A DNA stretch of 54,560 nucleotides, taken from the NCBI RefSeq assembly GCF_000243095.1, contig NZ_AHJE01000051.1, forward strand, positions 1-54,560, given 5' to 3'. The notes beneath the pieces were generated by a model. The model saw only the letters and a list, made by a program, of their open reading frames with translations. It had not been told where the DNA came from and searched no databases. Shown one piece after another: positions 9,531 to 18,206 of this stretch (position 1 is the stretch's first letter; each line of letters begins with the position of its first letter). This DNA comes from Cupriavidus basilensis OR16 (GTDB lineage: Bacteria > Pseudomonadota > Gammaproteobacteria > Burkholderiales > Burkholderiaceae). Made by a program: the position numbers and the translations under genes.

Positions 9531-10631
9531 ATGTCCGTAGTGCAGCCTTCCCTGATCGAACGCATCATCCGTGACGACGTACGCGCCATGGGCGCCTACC
9601 ATGTGCCGGATTCGCACGGTCTGGTCAAGCTGGATGCGATGGAGAATCCCTACCAGTTGCCCGACGCCCTGCGCGGGAAGCTGGCCGCGCGCCTGGCCGA
9701 GGTGGCGCTGAACCGCTATCCGGTGCCCAGCAGCGAAGCCCTGCGCGCGCGCCTGAAGACGGTCATGAACGTGCCCGCGGGCATGGACGTGCTGCTGGGC
9801 AACGGCTCGGACGAGATCATCAGCATGTTGTCGCTGGCGGCCGCCAAGCCGGGCGCCAAGGTGCTGGCACCGGTACCGGGCTTTGTCATGTACGCCATGT
9901 CCGCCCAGTTTGCCGGGCTGGAGTTCGTCGGCGTGCCGCTCAAGGCGGATTTCACGCTCGACCGCGCCGCCATGCTTGCGGCCATGGCCGAGCACCAGCC
10001 GGCCATTGTCTATCTGGCCTACCCCAACAATCCCACCGGCAACCTGTTCGATGCGGATGACATGGAAGCCATCGTGCGTGCCGCCCAGGGCGAGGTCTGC
10101 CGGAGCCTGGTGGTGGTCGACGAGGCCTACCAGCCGTTCGCCCAGGACACCTGGATGCCGCGCCTGGCCGAGTTCGGCAACCTGCTGGTGATGCGCACTG
10201 TGTCCAAGCTGGGCCTGGCCGGCATCCGGCTAGGTTACCTGGCCGGCGCACCGGAGTGGCTCTCGCAACTCGACAAGGTGCGCCCGCCATACAACGTCAA
10301 TGTGCTGACGGAGGCCACCGCGCTGTTCGTGCTGGAGCATGTCGACGTGCTGGATCAGCAGGCTGCGCAACTGCGCGCCGAGCGCGCCACCGTGGCCAGC
10401 GCCCTGGCCGCCTTGCCGGGCGTGACGGTGTACCCGAGCGCCGCCAATTTCCTGCTGGTGCGCGTCGACGATGCCGCCCGTGTGTTCGACGGGGTGCTCG
10501 CGCGCAAGGTTTTGATCAAGAACGTGGGTAAAATGCACCCATTGCTGGCCAACTGTCTGCGCGTCACGGTCAGCACTCCCGAAGAGAACGCGCAATTTCT
10601 CGCTGCCTTCCAGGCAGCGTTGCAGGATTAA
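9531..10631 (+). CDS. hisC: Histidinol-phosphate aminotransferase HisC
   Basis: This 366-residue fold-type I PLP aminotransferase converts imidazole-acetol phosphate to histidinol phosphate. Visible motifs are the substrate-binding AMENPYQLP, LLGNGSDEIISML, AYPNNPTGN, VVDEAYQPF and the PLP lysine motif TVSKLGLAGIRLGYL. The start at 9531 has AAGAGGTAACTCCA directly upstream; the open frame continues to 9366 without similarity. hisB follows after 4 bases. Confidence 0.95.
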   Translation: MSVVQPSLIERIIRDDVRAMGAYHVPDSHGLVKLDAMENPYQLPDALRGKLAARLAEVALNRYPVPSSEALRARLKTVMNVPAGMDVLLGNGSDEIISMLSLAAAKPGAKVLAPVPGFVMYAMSAQFAGLEFVGVPLKADFTLDRAAMLAAMAEHQPAIVYLAYPNNPTGNLFDADDMEAIVRAAQGEVCRSLVVVDEAYQPFAQDTWMPRLAEFGNLLVMRTVSKLGLAGIRLGYLAGAPEWLSQLDKVRPPYNVNVLTEATALFVLEHVDVLDQQAAQLRAERATVASALAALPGVTVYPSAANFLLVRVDDAARVFDGVLARKVLIKNVGKMHPLLANCLRVTVSTPEENAQFLAAFQAALQD

Positions 10632-10635
10632 CACC

Positions 10636-11229
10636 ATGCGTGTTGCAGAGGTCACCCGCAATACTTCGGAAACGCAGATTCGCGTTTCGCTGAATCTCGA
10701 TGGCACCGGCCGCCAGAAACTGGCGTCCGGCGTGCCGTTCCTCGACCACATGCTGGACCAGATCGCCCGCCACGGCATGTTCGACCTCGAGGTCGAAGCC
10801 AGCGGCGACACCCATATCGATGACCACCACACGGTGGAAGACGTCGGCATCGCGCTCGGCCAGGCTGTCGCCAAGGCCATTGGCGACAAGAAGGGCATCA
10901 CCCGCTACGGCCACAGCTATGTGCCGCTGGACGAATGCCTGTCACGCGTGGTGATCGACTTCTCAGGCCGCCCCGGCCTGGAATTCCACGTGCCGTTCAC
11001 CCGTGCCCGGGTGGGCAGCTTCGACGTGGACCTGACCATCGAGTTCTTCCGCGGCTTCGTCAACCATGCCGCGGTCACGCTGCATATCGACAACTTGCGC
11101 GGCATCAATGCCCACCATCAATGCGAAACCGTGTTCAAGGCCTTCGGCCGCGCGCTGCGTATGGCGGTGGAAATGGATCCGCGCGCCGGCAACACGATTC
11201 CGTCGACCAAGGGCACCCTCGTCGGCTGA
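10636..11229 (+). CDS. hisB: Imidazoleglycerol-phosphate dehydratase HisB (monofunctional)
   Basis: The 197-residue enzyme dehydrates imidazoleglycerol phosphate. Two Mn-binding histidine-rich motifs are clear: DHMLDQIARHG and DDHHTVEDVGIALGQ in the first half, and NHAAVTLHIDNLRGINAHHQCE in the second. It lacks the histidinol-phosphatase domain of the enterobacterial bifunctional HisB, so that phosphatase must be encoded elsewhere. Confidence 0.96.
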   Translation: MRVAEVTRNTSETQIRVSLNLDGTGRQKLASGVPFLDHMLDQIARHGMFDLEVEASGDTHIDDHHTVEDVGIALGQAVAKAIGDKKGITRYGHSYVPLDECLSRVVIDFSGRPGLEFHVPFTRARVGSFDVDLTIEFFRGFVNHAAVTLHIDNLRGINAHHQCETVFKAFGRALRMAVEMDPRAGNTIPSTKGTLVG

Positions 11230-11352
11230 ACCTTGACTGGCGTCCACCAGCCTCGCATGGCGGCGCGTTCTGCGCCGCCGGCGGCAAACCTCCGATCAAT
11301 GTGGTGCCGATGCGGCACCGACGCGGCATTAGCGCAACATTAGCCCAACCCG

Positions 11353-11976
11353 ATGGATACGCTTAAGTCGTTCATCTCGCTGCTGGCGCTGATCAATCCG
11401 ATCGGGGCCATCCCGTTCTTCATCAGCCTGACAACCCAGCAGACCGAGGAAGAAAAGCGGCATACCATCAAGATCGCGGCGATCTCGGTGGCGACGGTAG
11501 TGGGCATCTCCGCCTTGCTGGGCCAGCAGATCATCGAGTTCTTCAATATCTCGGTGGCTTCGCTCCAGGTGGGCGGCGGCCTCATCATGATCATGATGGC
11601 GATGAACATGCTGAACGCCCAGACCAGCCGCACCAAGGCGACGCCCGAGGAAGAGGACGAGGCGGAAGCCAAGGCCAGCATCGCGGTGGTGCCGCTGGCG
11701 CTGCCCTTGCTGACCGGGCCCGGCTCGATCAGCACGGTGATCGTCTACGCCGGCAAGACCCAGCATTGGTACCAATTGCTGATTCTGGTCGGAATTGGGG
11801 TCGCGCTGGGCGCAGTGGTATATATAGTATTCCGCGCCGCGGACCCGATCGCGCGTGTGATCGGCCGCACTGGCATCAATATCGGCACGCGCCTGATGGG
11901 ACTGATCCTGTCGGCGCTGGCCGTGGAATTCATTGTGGACGGGCTTAAGACATTGTTGCCTGTTTTGAAATCATGA
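11353..11976 (+). CDS. MarC-family integral membrane protein
   Basis: The 207-residue protein has six predicted transmembrane segments. MarC/UPF0056 motifs include ALINPIGAIPFF at the N-terminus, VGGGLIMIMMAMNML and VPLALPLLTGPGSISTVI. The family has no established biochemical function despite the historical link to the mar locus. A charged loop (EEEDEAEAKA) lies between segments 3 and 4. It sits inside the his operon and overlaps hisH by 4 bases (ATGA), so it is co-translated with histidine genes; this placement recurs in Burkholderiales. Confidence 0.9.
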   Translation: MDTLKSFISLLALINPIGAIPFFISLTTQQTEEEKRHTIKIAAISVATVVGISALLGQQIIEFFNISVASLQVGGGLIMIMMAMNMLNAQTSRTKATPEEEDEAEAKASIAVVPLALPLLTGPGSISTVIVYAGKTQHWYQLLILVGIGVALGAVVYIVFRAADPIARVIGRTGINIGTRLMGLILSALAVEFIVDGLKTLLPVLKS

Positions 11977-12626
11977 CTACCATAGCAATTGTGGATTACG
12001 GCATGGGCAACCTGCGCTCGGTAGCGCAGGCCCTGCGTGCGGCGGCGCCGGAGGCGGACGTGCAGGTGGTGGACCAGCCCGAGGCGATCCGCGCGGCGGA
12101 CCGCGTGGTGCTGCCCGGCCAAGGCGCGATGCCCGACTGCATGGGCGCGCTGGGTGCGTCCGGCTTGCAGCAGGCGGTGATCGAGGCCGCCGCCAGCAAG
12201 CCGATGCTGGGGGTGTGCGTTGGCGAACAGATGCTGTTCGACTGCAGCAAGGAAAGTAGGACGCAGGACGGCAGCACGCCTTGCCTGGGGCTATTGCCTG
12301 GCGAAGTGATCCGCTTCGAGCTGGAAGGCATGACCCAGCCGGACGGCTCGCGCTACAAGGTGCCGCAGATGGGGTGGAACCGGGTGCGGCAAGCGCGCTC
12401 CCACCCGCTGTGGGCCGGCATTCCCGATGAAAGCTGGTTCTATTTCGTGCATAGTTACTACGTGCATGCGCAGGATCCGGCACATATCGCCGGCGTAACC
12501 GACTACGGTGTCTTATTTACGAGCGCGGTAGCGCGCGATAATATTTTTGCCACGCAGTTCCACCCGGAAAAGAGCGCCGCCATGGGCTTGCAGCTGTACC
12601 GGAACTTCGTGCACTGGAATCCCTGA
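11973..12626 (+). CDS. hisH: Imidazole glycerol phosphate synthase, glutaminase subunit HisH
   Basis: The 217-residue class I glutamine amidotransferase supplies ammonia to HisF. The catalytic triad is visible: Cys in MLGVCVGEQML, His and Glu in ATQFHPEKSA. The N-terminal IVDYGMGNLRSV and the PGQGAMPDCM oxyanion region are typical. An insert around ESRTQDGSTPC is a loop extension common in betaproteobacterial HisH. The gene is separated from hisF by hisA. Confidence 0.95.
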   Translation: MTTIAIVDYGMGNLRSVAQALRAAAPEADVQVVDQPEAIRAADRVVLPGQGAMPDCMGALGASGLQQAVIEAAASKPMLGVCVGEQMLFDCSKESRTQDGSTPCLGLLPGEVIRFELEGMTQPDGSRYKVPQMGWNRVRQARSHPLWAGIPDESWFYFVHSYYVHAQDPAHIAGVTDYGVLFTSAVARDNIFATQFHPEKSAAMGLQLYRNFVHWNP

Positions 12627-12715
12627 CTCTCGATAGCGGTTTTTTCGGGACCGAGTTGGCCGGCCACGGTGGCTAGCTCAATTTTCTCTTTCACTCAATC
12701 ACGCTCGTCACACTT

Positions 12716-13462
12716 ATGTTGCTCATTCCGGCCATCGACCTGAAGGACGGTCAATGTGTACGCCTTAAACAAGGCGACATGGACCAGGCCACCGTCTTTT
12801 CCGAAGATCCCGCCGCCATGGCACGTCACTGGGTGGAGCAGGGCGCACGGCGCCTGCACCTGGTCGACCTCAATGGTGCGTTCGTGGGCAAGCCCCGCAA
12901 TGAAGCTGCCATCAAGGCCATCATCGCCGAGGTGGGCGATGAGATCCCGATCCAGCTTGGTGGCGGCATCCGCGACCTGAACACCATCGAGCGCTGGCTC
13001 GACGGCGGCCTGTCTTACGTGATCATCGGCACGGCCGCGGTCAAGAATCCCGGGTTCCTCAAGGATGCCTGCACGGCGTTCGGCGGCCACATCATCGTCG
13101 GCCTGGACGCCCGCGAAGGCAAGGTTGCCACCGATGGCTGGAGCAAGCTGACCGGCCACGAAGTCGCCGACCTCGCGCGCAAGTACGAGGACTACGGCGT
13201 GGAAGCCATCATCTACACCGACATCGGCCGCGACGGCATGCTGCAGGGCATCAATATCGATGCCACCGTCAAGCTGGCGCAGTCGGCGACGATTCCGGTG
13301 ATCGCCAGCGGCGGGCTGTCCAACCTGGCCGATATCGAACGCCTGTGCAGCGTGCAAAAGGATGGTGTCGAAGGTGTCATCTGCGGCCGCGCGATCTATT
13401 CGGGCGACCTCAATTTCGCCGAAGCCCAGGCGCTTGCCGACAAGCTCGGCGCCGAGCAGTAA
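12716..13462 (+). CDS. hisA: ProFAR isomerase HisA
   Basis: The 248-residue TIM-barrel enzyme performs the Amadori-type isomerisation of ProFAR to PRFAR. Catalytic Asp8 (LLIPAIDLKDGQCVR) and the second Asp in YTDIGRDGMLQGIN are present, as are the phosphate-binding motifs LGGGIRDL and ASGGLSNLADI. It starts 89 bases after hisH, and hisF follows after a strong palindrome. Confidence 0.96.
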   Translation: MLLIPAIDLKDGQCVRLKQGDMDQATVFSEDPAAMARHWVEQGARRLHLVDLNGAFVGKPRNEAAIKAIIAEVGDEIPIQLGGGIRDLNTIERWLDGGLSYVIIGTAAVKNPGFLKDACTAFGGHIIVGLDAREGKVATDGWSKLTGHEVADLARKYEDYGVEAIIYTDIGRDGMLQGINIDATVKLAQSATIPVIASGGLSNLADIERLCSVQKDGVEGVICGRAIYSGDLNFAEAQALADKLGAEQ

Positions 13463-13491
13463 GACAACGCGCCTCGCGCGCGACAATTGCA

Positions 13492-13527
13492 GCCACGGCG
13501 CTGCGCGCATGCGCGCAGCGCCGTGGC
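13492..13527. repeat. 36-bp perfect palindrome between hisA and hisF
   Basis: The two 18-base halves are exact reverse complements, starting GCCACGGCGCTGCGCGC and centred on the AT of GCATGC at 13509-13510. It fills nearly half of the 79-base hisA-hisF gap and ends 14 bases before the hisF start, so it would form a very stable hairpin in the his mRNA. No T-run follows, so it is unlikely to be a simple terminator. It may stabilise or process the mRNA, or be a mobile palindromic repeat. Confidence 0.9.
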
Positions 13528-13541
13528 GGGCAAGGAATCTC

Positions 13542-14312
13542 ATGCTAGCCAAACGTATCATCCCCTGCCTCGACGTGACCAACGGGCGGGTGGTCAAGGG
13601 TGTCAACTTCGTCGAATTGCGCGACGCGGGCGACCCGGTCGAGATCGCCCGCCGTTACGACGAGCAGGGTGCCGATGAAATCACTTTTCTTGACATCACA
13701 GCGACCAGCGACGACCGCGACCTGATCCTGCACATCATCGAAGCGGTGGCCTCGCAGGTCTTCATCCCGCTGACGGTGGGTGGCGGCGTGCGCGCCGTGG
13801 AAGACGTGCGGCGCCTGCTCAATGCCGGCGCGGACAAGATCAGCGTCAACTCCTCGGCCATCGCCAACCCGCAACTGGTGTCGGACGCCACCGCGCGCTA
13901 TGGCTCGCAGTGCATCGTGGTCGCGATCGACGCCAAGCGCAGCTCCGCGCCTGGCGAGCCGGCGCGCTGGGAAGTCTTCACCCACGGCGGGCGCAAGGCC
14001 ACTGGCCTGGACGCCGTGGCATGGGCGCGCGAGATGGCCGCGCGCGGCGCCGGCGAGCTGCTGCTCACCAGCATGGACCGTGACGGCACCAAGAGCGGGT
14101 TCGACCTTGAGCTCACGCGGGCTGTCAGCGACGCGGTGTCCGTGCCGGTGATCGCCTCGGGCGGCGTGGGCGGCCTGAAGGACCTGGCAGACGGCATCAA
14201 GCTGGGGCACGCCGACGCAGTGCTGGCCGCCAGCATCTTCCACTACGGCGAGCACACCGTTGGCGAAGCAAAGGCATTCATGGCCCGCGAGGGCATTCCG
14301 GTGCGAATCTGA
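13542..14312 (+). CDS. hisF: Imidazole glycerol phosphate synthase, cyclase subunit HisF
   Basis: The 256-residue TIM barrel is a paralogue of HisA and makes imidazole glycerol phosphate and AICAR from PRFAR and ammonia. Catalytic Asp11 (MLAKRIIPCLDVTNGRVVKG) and Asp130 (VVAIDAKR) are present, with phosphate-binding VGGGVRAVED and ASGGVGGLKD. The start at 13542 has GGGCAAGGAATCTC before it. The open frame runs far upstream through the palindrome without family similarity. Confidence 0.96.
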   Translation: MLAKRIIPCLDVTNGRVVKGVNFVELRDAGDPVEIARRYDEQGADEITFLDITATSDDRDLILHIIEAVASQVFIPLTVGGGVRAVEDVRRLLNAGADKISVNSSAIANPQLVSDATARYGSQCIVVAIDAKRSSAPGEPARWEVFTHGGRKATGLDAVAWAREMAARGAGELLLTSMDRDGTKSGFDLELTRAVSDAVSVPVIASGGVGGLKDLADGIKLGHADAVLAASIFHYGEHTVGEAKAFMAREGIPVRI

Positions 14313-14327
14313 ACACGGCAAACCGAC

Positions 14328-14735
14328 ATGGCAAAGAAGTGGCTCAACAAGGTTAAGTGGGACGACAACGGCCTGGTGCCGGTGATCGTCCAGGAAGTCG
14401 GCTCGAACGACGTGCTGATGTTCGCATTCATGAACCGCGAGGCGCTCCAGCGCACCGCGGAGATCGGCGAGGCCGTGTTCTGGTCGCGCTCGCGCAAGCG
14501 CCTGTGGCACAAGGGCGAGGAATCCGGCCACGTGCAGAAGGTGCACGAAATGCGCCTGGATTGCGACGAGGACGTGGTCCTGCTCAAGGTCACCCAGAAC
14601 GATGGCATCGCCTGCCACACCGGGCGCCACTCCTGTTTCTTCCAGAAGTTCGAAGGCGATGCCGACAACGGCGACTGGCAGACCGTCGAGCCCGTGCTCA
14701 AGGACCCGTCCACCATCTACGCGGCCAAGCCATGA
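14328..14735 (+). CDS. hisI: Phosphoribosyl-AMP cyclohydrolase HisI
   Basis: The 135-residue enzyme opens the adenine ring of phosphoribosyl-AMP, the third step of histidine synthesis. The zinc- and Mg-binding residues lie in RLDCDEDVVLLKV (DxDxD-type) and in the Cys-containing GIACHTGRHSCFF. It is monofunctional. The stop overlaps the hisE start (ATGA at 14732). Confidence 0.96.
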   Translation: MAKKWLNKVKWDDNGLVPVIVQEVGSNDVLMFAFMNREALQRTAEIGEAVFWSRSRKRLWHKGEESGHVQKVHEMRLDCDEDVVLLKVTQNDGIACHTGRHSCFFQKFEGDADNGDWQTVEPVLKDPSTIYAAKP

Positions 14736-15112
14736 GCGAACAACACTTGAGCAGCGCGGACGTGCTGGCCCGCCTGGCCGCAGTGCTGGAATCGCGCAAG
14801 CCGGAGAACGGCGGCGATCCTGACAAGTCCTATGTGGCGCGCCTGTTCCACAAGGGCGACGACGCCATCCTGAAGAAGATCGGCGAGGAAGCCACGGAGA
14901 CCGTGATGGCCGCCAAGGATGCGCGCGCCGCCGGCCTCGGCCCTGAGGCGGTCGGCAAGGTGGTGTACGAAGTCGCCGATCTCTGGTTCCACAGCATGGT
15001 CTTGCTGGCCCGCTTCGGCCTGAAGCCGGCCGACGTGGTCGATGAGCTGGCTCGCCGCGAAGGCCTGTCCGGCCTTGAGGAAAAAGCCCAGCGCAAGCCT
15101 GACGGCAGCTGA
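14732..15112 (+). CDS. hisE: Phosphoribosyl-ATP pyrophosphatase HisE
   Basis: The 126-residue all-alpha MazG-like enzyme hydrolyses phosphoribosyl-ATP, the second step of histidine synthesis. The family motif KKIGEEATETVMAAKD carries the metal-binding Glu residues, with a second cluster in YEVADLWFHSMVLL. The start is fixed by the 4-base overlap with hisI. The C-terminal tail EEKAQRKPDGS is not conserved. Confidence 0.95.
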   Translation: MSEQHLSSADVLARLAAVLESRKPENGGDPDKSYVARLFHKGDDAILKKIGEEATETVMAAKDARAAGLGPEAVGKVVYEVADLWFHSMVLLARFGLKPADVVDELARREGLSGLEEKAQRKPDGS

Positions 15113-15163
15113 ATCCCGCACCTGCCGGCCCCGCAACCAGCAGCCCAGAGGAGCAACGACGAG

Positions 15164-15538
15164 ATGGCGGATGTGATCACCACCGACCGCGACCGGCTCG
15201 CCAGCCTGCGCAAGCTGACGCACATTTTATATGCTCTATACGCCATTTTTTGGCTAACCGGCGGCATCACCGCGCTGATCGCCATCGTGGTCGGGTACGT
15301 CAAGCGCGACGACACGCAGGGCACCCTCTATGCATCTCACTTTGCCTGGCAGATCCGCTCGTTCTGGTGGTCGGTGGCGTGGGCCATCCTGGGCGGCGTG
15401 CTGTTTGCCACCGTGTTCCTGATACCGCTGGCCTTTGCGGTATGGGGCGTGCTGTCCCTGTGGATGTTGTATCGTATCGTCAAGGGATGGCTCTACCTGA
15501 ACGATGGCAAGCCGATGTACCCGGATCAGCGTTTCTAA
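15164..15538 (+). CDS. DUF4870-type small membrane protein
   Basis: The 124-residue protein has three to four hydrophobic segments (LTHILYALYAIFWLTGGITALIAIVVGYV; FWWSVAWAILGGVLFATVFLIPLAFAV) and ends in WLYLNDGKPMYP, a feature of DUF4870/TMEM-like proteins seen at this place in betaproteobacterial his operons. Function is unknown. The gene lies 51 bases after hisE with an AGGAG ribosome site (CCCAGAGGAGCAACGACG). Confidence 0.8.
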   Translation: MADVITTDRDRLASLRKLTHILYALYAIFWLTGGITALIAIVVGYVKRDDTQGTLYASHFAWQIRSFWWSVAWAILGGVLFATVFLIPLAFAVWGVLSLWMLYRIVKGWLYLNDGKPMYPDQRF

Positions 15539-15610
15539 CGGGATCCAGACGGGTTTCTGGCAGCTCACGGCGATATCGCAGCCTGATTTGCTGCGCGCAA
15601 TGAAATTTTC

Positions 15611-15967
15611 ATGAATTCACCGCACAATTGCCTCTTCTGCCGGATCGTGGCCGGCCAGCTTCCGTCGCGCAAGGTCTATGAAGATGACGAAATGCTGGCT
15701 TTCCATGATATCCACCCGAAAGCCCCGGTACACTTCCTGCTCATTCCCAAGGTGCATGTCGATTCGCTGGCCGATTGCGGACCCGGCGAAAGCGCAGTGC
15801 TTGCTAAAATGATGTTGAAAGTGCCGGAGTTGGCGCGCGCGGCAGGCTGTGGCAATGGTTTCCGGACGGTGATCAATACCGGCCCGGATGGCGGACAGGA
15901 GGTGTACCACCTCCATCTGCACGTGCTTGGCGGACCGCGTGGTCAGTGGAAGGTGCCGCTGCCTTAA
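15611..15967 (+). CDS. hinT: HIT-family nucleotide hydrolase (HinT-like)
   Basis: The 118-residue HINT-branch HIT protein has the N-terminal CLFCRIVAGQLPSRKVYEDD and the catalytic histidine triad VYHLHLHVLGG (HxHxH). Such enzymes hydrolyse adenosine phosphoramidates such as AMP-lysine in the cytoplasm. It follows the DUF4870 gene by 72 bases and precedes tatA, the usual order in Burkholderiales his-tat regions. Confidence 0.93.
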   Translation: MNSPHNCLFCRIVAGQLPSRKVYEDDEMLAFHDIHPKAPVHFLLIPKVHVDSLADCGPGESAVLAKMMLKVPELARAAGCGNGFRTVINTGPDGGQEVYHLHLHVLGGPRGQWKVPLP

Positions 15968-16134
15968 TACGGACTGGCCTCAAGCCAGCCTGGCAGCCAA
16001 CCCATGCAGGACCGCGGGCCGCGTGGCCTTCGGTCAGATGCCGTGCCGGCAACCGTCGCCCGGCATGGCCTTCAGTGACGGAACAACAAGCCGGGATGGC
16101 AAGGCGCCGCCCCAGGCTTCATCAGGAGCAGAAA

Positions 16135-16371
16135 ATGGGTTCGTTTAGCATTTGGCACTGGCTCATCGTGCTGGTGATCGTCATGCTGGTATTTGGCACC
16201 AAGAAGCTGCGCAATATCGGCCAGGATCTCGGCGGCGCCGTGAAGGGCTTCAAGGACGGCATGAAGGATGCCAACGGGAACCCCGTTGACGCTCCGGACG
16301 CGCCTGCCAAGGAACTGCGCGACACCACTACCATCGACGTCGAAGCCAAGGAAAAGTCGCGCCAGCAGTAA
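16135..16371 (+). CDS. tatA: Sec-independent protein translocase subunit TatA
   Basis: The 78-residue protein has one short N-terminal transmembrane helix (IWHWLIVLVIVMLVFGTKKL), the hinge, and an amphipathic helix with the conserved FGTKKLRNIGQDLGGAVKGFK. TatA polymerises to form the passage for folded twin-arginine substrates. The start is supported by CAGGAGCAGAAA directly upstream. Candidate Tat substrates in this window are the Rieske protein PetA and the sugar-binding protein at 48008-49330. Confidence 0.95.
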   Translation: MGSFSIWHWLIVLVIVMLVFGTKKLRNIGQDLGGAVKGFKDGMKDANGNPVDAPDAPAKELRDTTTIDVEAKEKSRQQ

Positions 16372-16522
16372 GCGCGACTCCCCCCTTGTCGGCACGCCCG
16401 ATGTCCCTCTTCCTGGCAGCAATGCCTTGCCGGCCACGTTCGCTTTGCCACGCTTGCCTGCGTGACGATCCGCGCGCTGGCCGGGGTGGCCGTTGTTGCG
16501 GCCTCATCCAATCGAACCTCGC

Positions 16523-17032
16523 ATGATCGATCTCGGCATTTCCAAGCTTGCACTGATCGGCGCGGTGGCGCTGGTGGTGATCGGTCCCGAGCGGCTGCCA
16601 AAGGTGGCGCGCACGGTCGGCGCACTGGTCGGCCGCGCGCAGCGCTATATCAATGACGTGAAGGCAGAAGTCAGCCGCGAGGTCGAACTCGACGAACTGC
16701 GCAAGATGCGCACGGAATTCGAAGACGCCGCGCGCGATGTCGAGCGCACTATCCACAAGGAAGTGCATGAGCACAGCCAGTCCCTGAACGATGCGCTGAC
16801 CGGCACTGATTCCAGCGCGCAGGAGGGGGCAAGCCCAGCCAGCGGCTACGTGCCTTCCTGGGACACGGCGCACAAGGCCCACAACGGCCGCAAGAGCTGG
16901 CGCGTCAAGCAAGGCGCGCAGCCCCTGTGGTACAAGCGCCAGCACAATGTACGCGTGTGGGCGCAATCCGGCGCCGCGCGCGTCAAGCGCCACCGTCCCG
17001 CCACTGGTCCCGCCCGCTCTTTCTTCGAGTGA
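16523..17032 (+). CDS. tatB: Sec-independent protein translocase subunit TatB
   Basis: The 169-residue protein opens MIDLGISKLALIGAVALVVIGPERLPKVARTVG, where the Glu in the membrane segment and the GPERLP hinge are TatB hallmarks. A charged amphipathic/coiled-coil helix follows (about 40-85). The C-terminal half is basic and poorly conserved. TatB works with TatC to recognise twin-arginine signal peptides. The start was set at 16523, since the upstream in-frame Met at 16493 adds residues unlike TatB. Confidence 0.93.
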   Translation: MIDLGISKLALIGAVALVVIGPERLPKVARTVGALVGRAQRYINDVKAEVSREVELDELRKMRTEFEDAARDVERTIHKEVHEHSQSLNDALTGTDSSAQEGASPASGYVPSWDTAHKAHNGRKSWRVKQGAQPLWYKRQHNVRVWAQSGAARVKRHRPATGPARSFFE

Positions 17033-17162
17033 GCATGAAGGGGCTTGTCCACACGCCGGTACCCGGCCGGCCATCGCTGTCTTGCGTTCCGACTTGCGCG
17101 CCGTGCCGTTGTATCGCCACTGATTCCTCGATGCCAGCCTGCCCGGCTGAGCGGTCCACGCC

Positions 17163-17960
17163 ATGAGCGACTCCCGTTCCCAAGACCCCCAAGACCCGCA
17201 AGACGATGGTCAGCAGGAAACCTTCATCTCTCACCTGGTGGAGTTGCGCTCGCGTATCGTCAAGGCTGCGTCGGGCGTGATCCTGGTGTTCGTCAGCCTG
17301 GTCTACTGGGCGCCGAATATCTACAACCTGTTTGCCAGGCCGTTGATGGAATCGCTGCCCAAGGGCGGCAGGATGATCGTCACCGATGTCACCGGCTCGT
17401 TCTTCGTGCCCATGAAGGTGACGCTGCTGGTGGCCTTCCTGCTAGCGCTGCCCTGGGTCCTCTACCAGATATGGCAGTTCGTTGCGCCCGGCTTGTACCA
17501 GCATGAAAAGCGATTGATCGTCCCGTTGGTGAGCAGTAGCTACATCCTGTTTATCTGCGGCGTGGCGTTTGCCTATTTCCTCGTGTTTCCCACGGTGTTC
17601 CATTTCATGGCGCACTACAACGCGCCGTTGGGGGCCGAGATGTCGACCGACATCGACAAATATCTCAGCTTCGCCATGACCATGTTCCTGGCCTTCGGCA
17701 TTACCTTCGAGGTGCCGGTGGTCGTGATCGTGCTAGTGCGCTTTGGCGTAGTCGAGCTGGAGAAGCTCAAGCAGATTCGCCCCTACGTGATCGTGGGCGC
17801 CTTCGTGATCGCCGCCGTGGTGACGCCGCCCGACGTGCTGTCCCAGTTGTTGCTGGCAGTGCCCTTGGTTGCGCTCTATGAACTGGGGCTGATCATGGCA
17901 CGATTCACCACAAAGCCCGTTGCAGCGGACGCTGCAGCCAGCGAAGCCCAGCCGGATTGA
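17163..17960 (+). CDS. tatC: Sec-independent protein translocase subunit TatC
   Basis: The 265-residue membrane protein has six transmembrane segments. The conserved N-terminal ETFISHLVELRSRIVKA contains the Glu that binds the twin-arginine motif, and periplasmic-loop residues include FVPMKVTLLVAFLLALPWVLYQ. It is the signal-peptide receptor of the Tat system. The gene lies 130 bases after tatB and completes tatABC. Confidence 0.96.
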   Translation: MSDSRSQDPQDPQDDGQQETFISHLVELRSRIVKAASGVILVFVSLVYWAPNIYNLFARPLMESLPKGGRMIVTDVTGSFFVPMKVTLLVAFLLALPWVLYQIWQFVAPGLYQHEKRLIVPLVSSSYILFICGVAFAYFLVFPTVFHFMAHYNAPLGAEMSTDIDKYLSFAMTMFLAFGITFEVPVVVIVLVRFGVVELEKLKQIRPYVIVGAFVIAAVVTPPDVLSQLLLAVPLVALYELGLIMARFTTKPVAADAAASEAQPD

Positions 17961-18206
17961 CGGCCGGGCCGGATGCCGAAAACAAGGCTTGGCACCGCAA
18001 CTTTTGCACCAAAATGGTGAAAAACATCGCCTGTGCTGTTGCGACATCACAACAAAATGTGTCCGTAACCATGGTTTACGATGAAAAAGCCTTCTAGCGG
18101 CCGGGGGGGCTGACCCATAATACGCAACAGACGTGAAGGTAAATGCGTCGCCCAAGCACTTGGGCAAGCCAAGATTTCCCAATCAGTTGACAAGGAAAGT
18201 GTCGAT

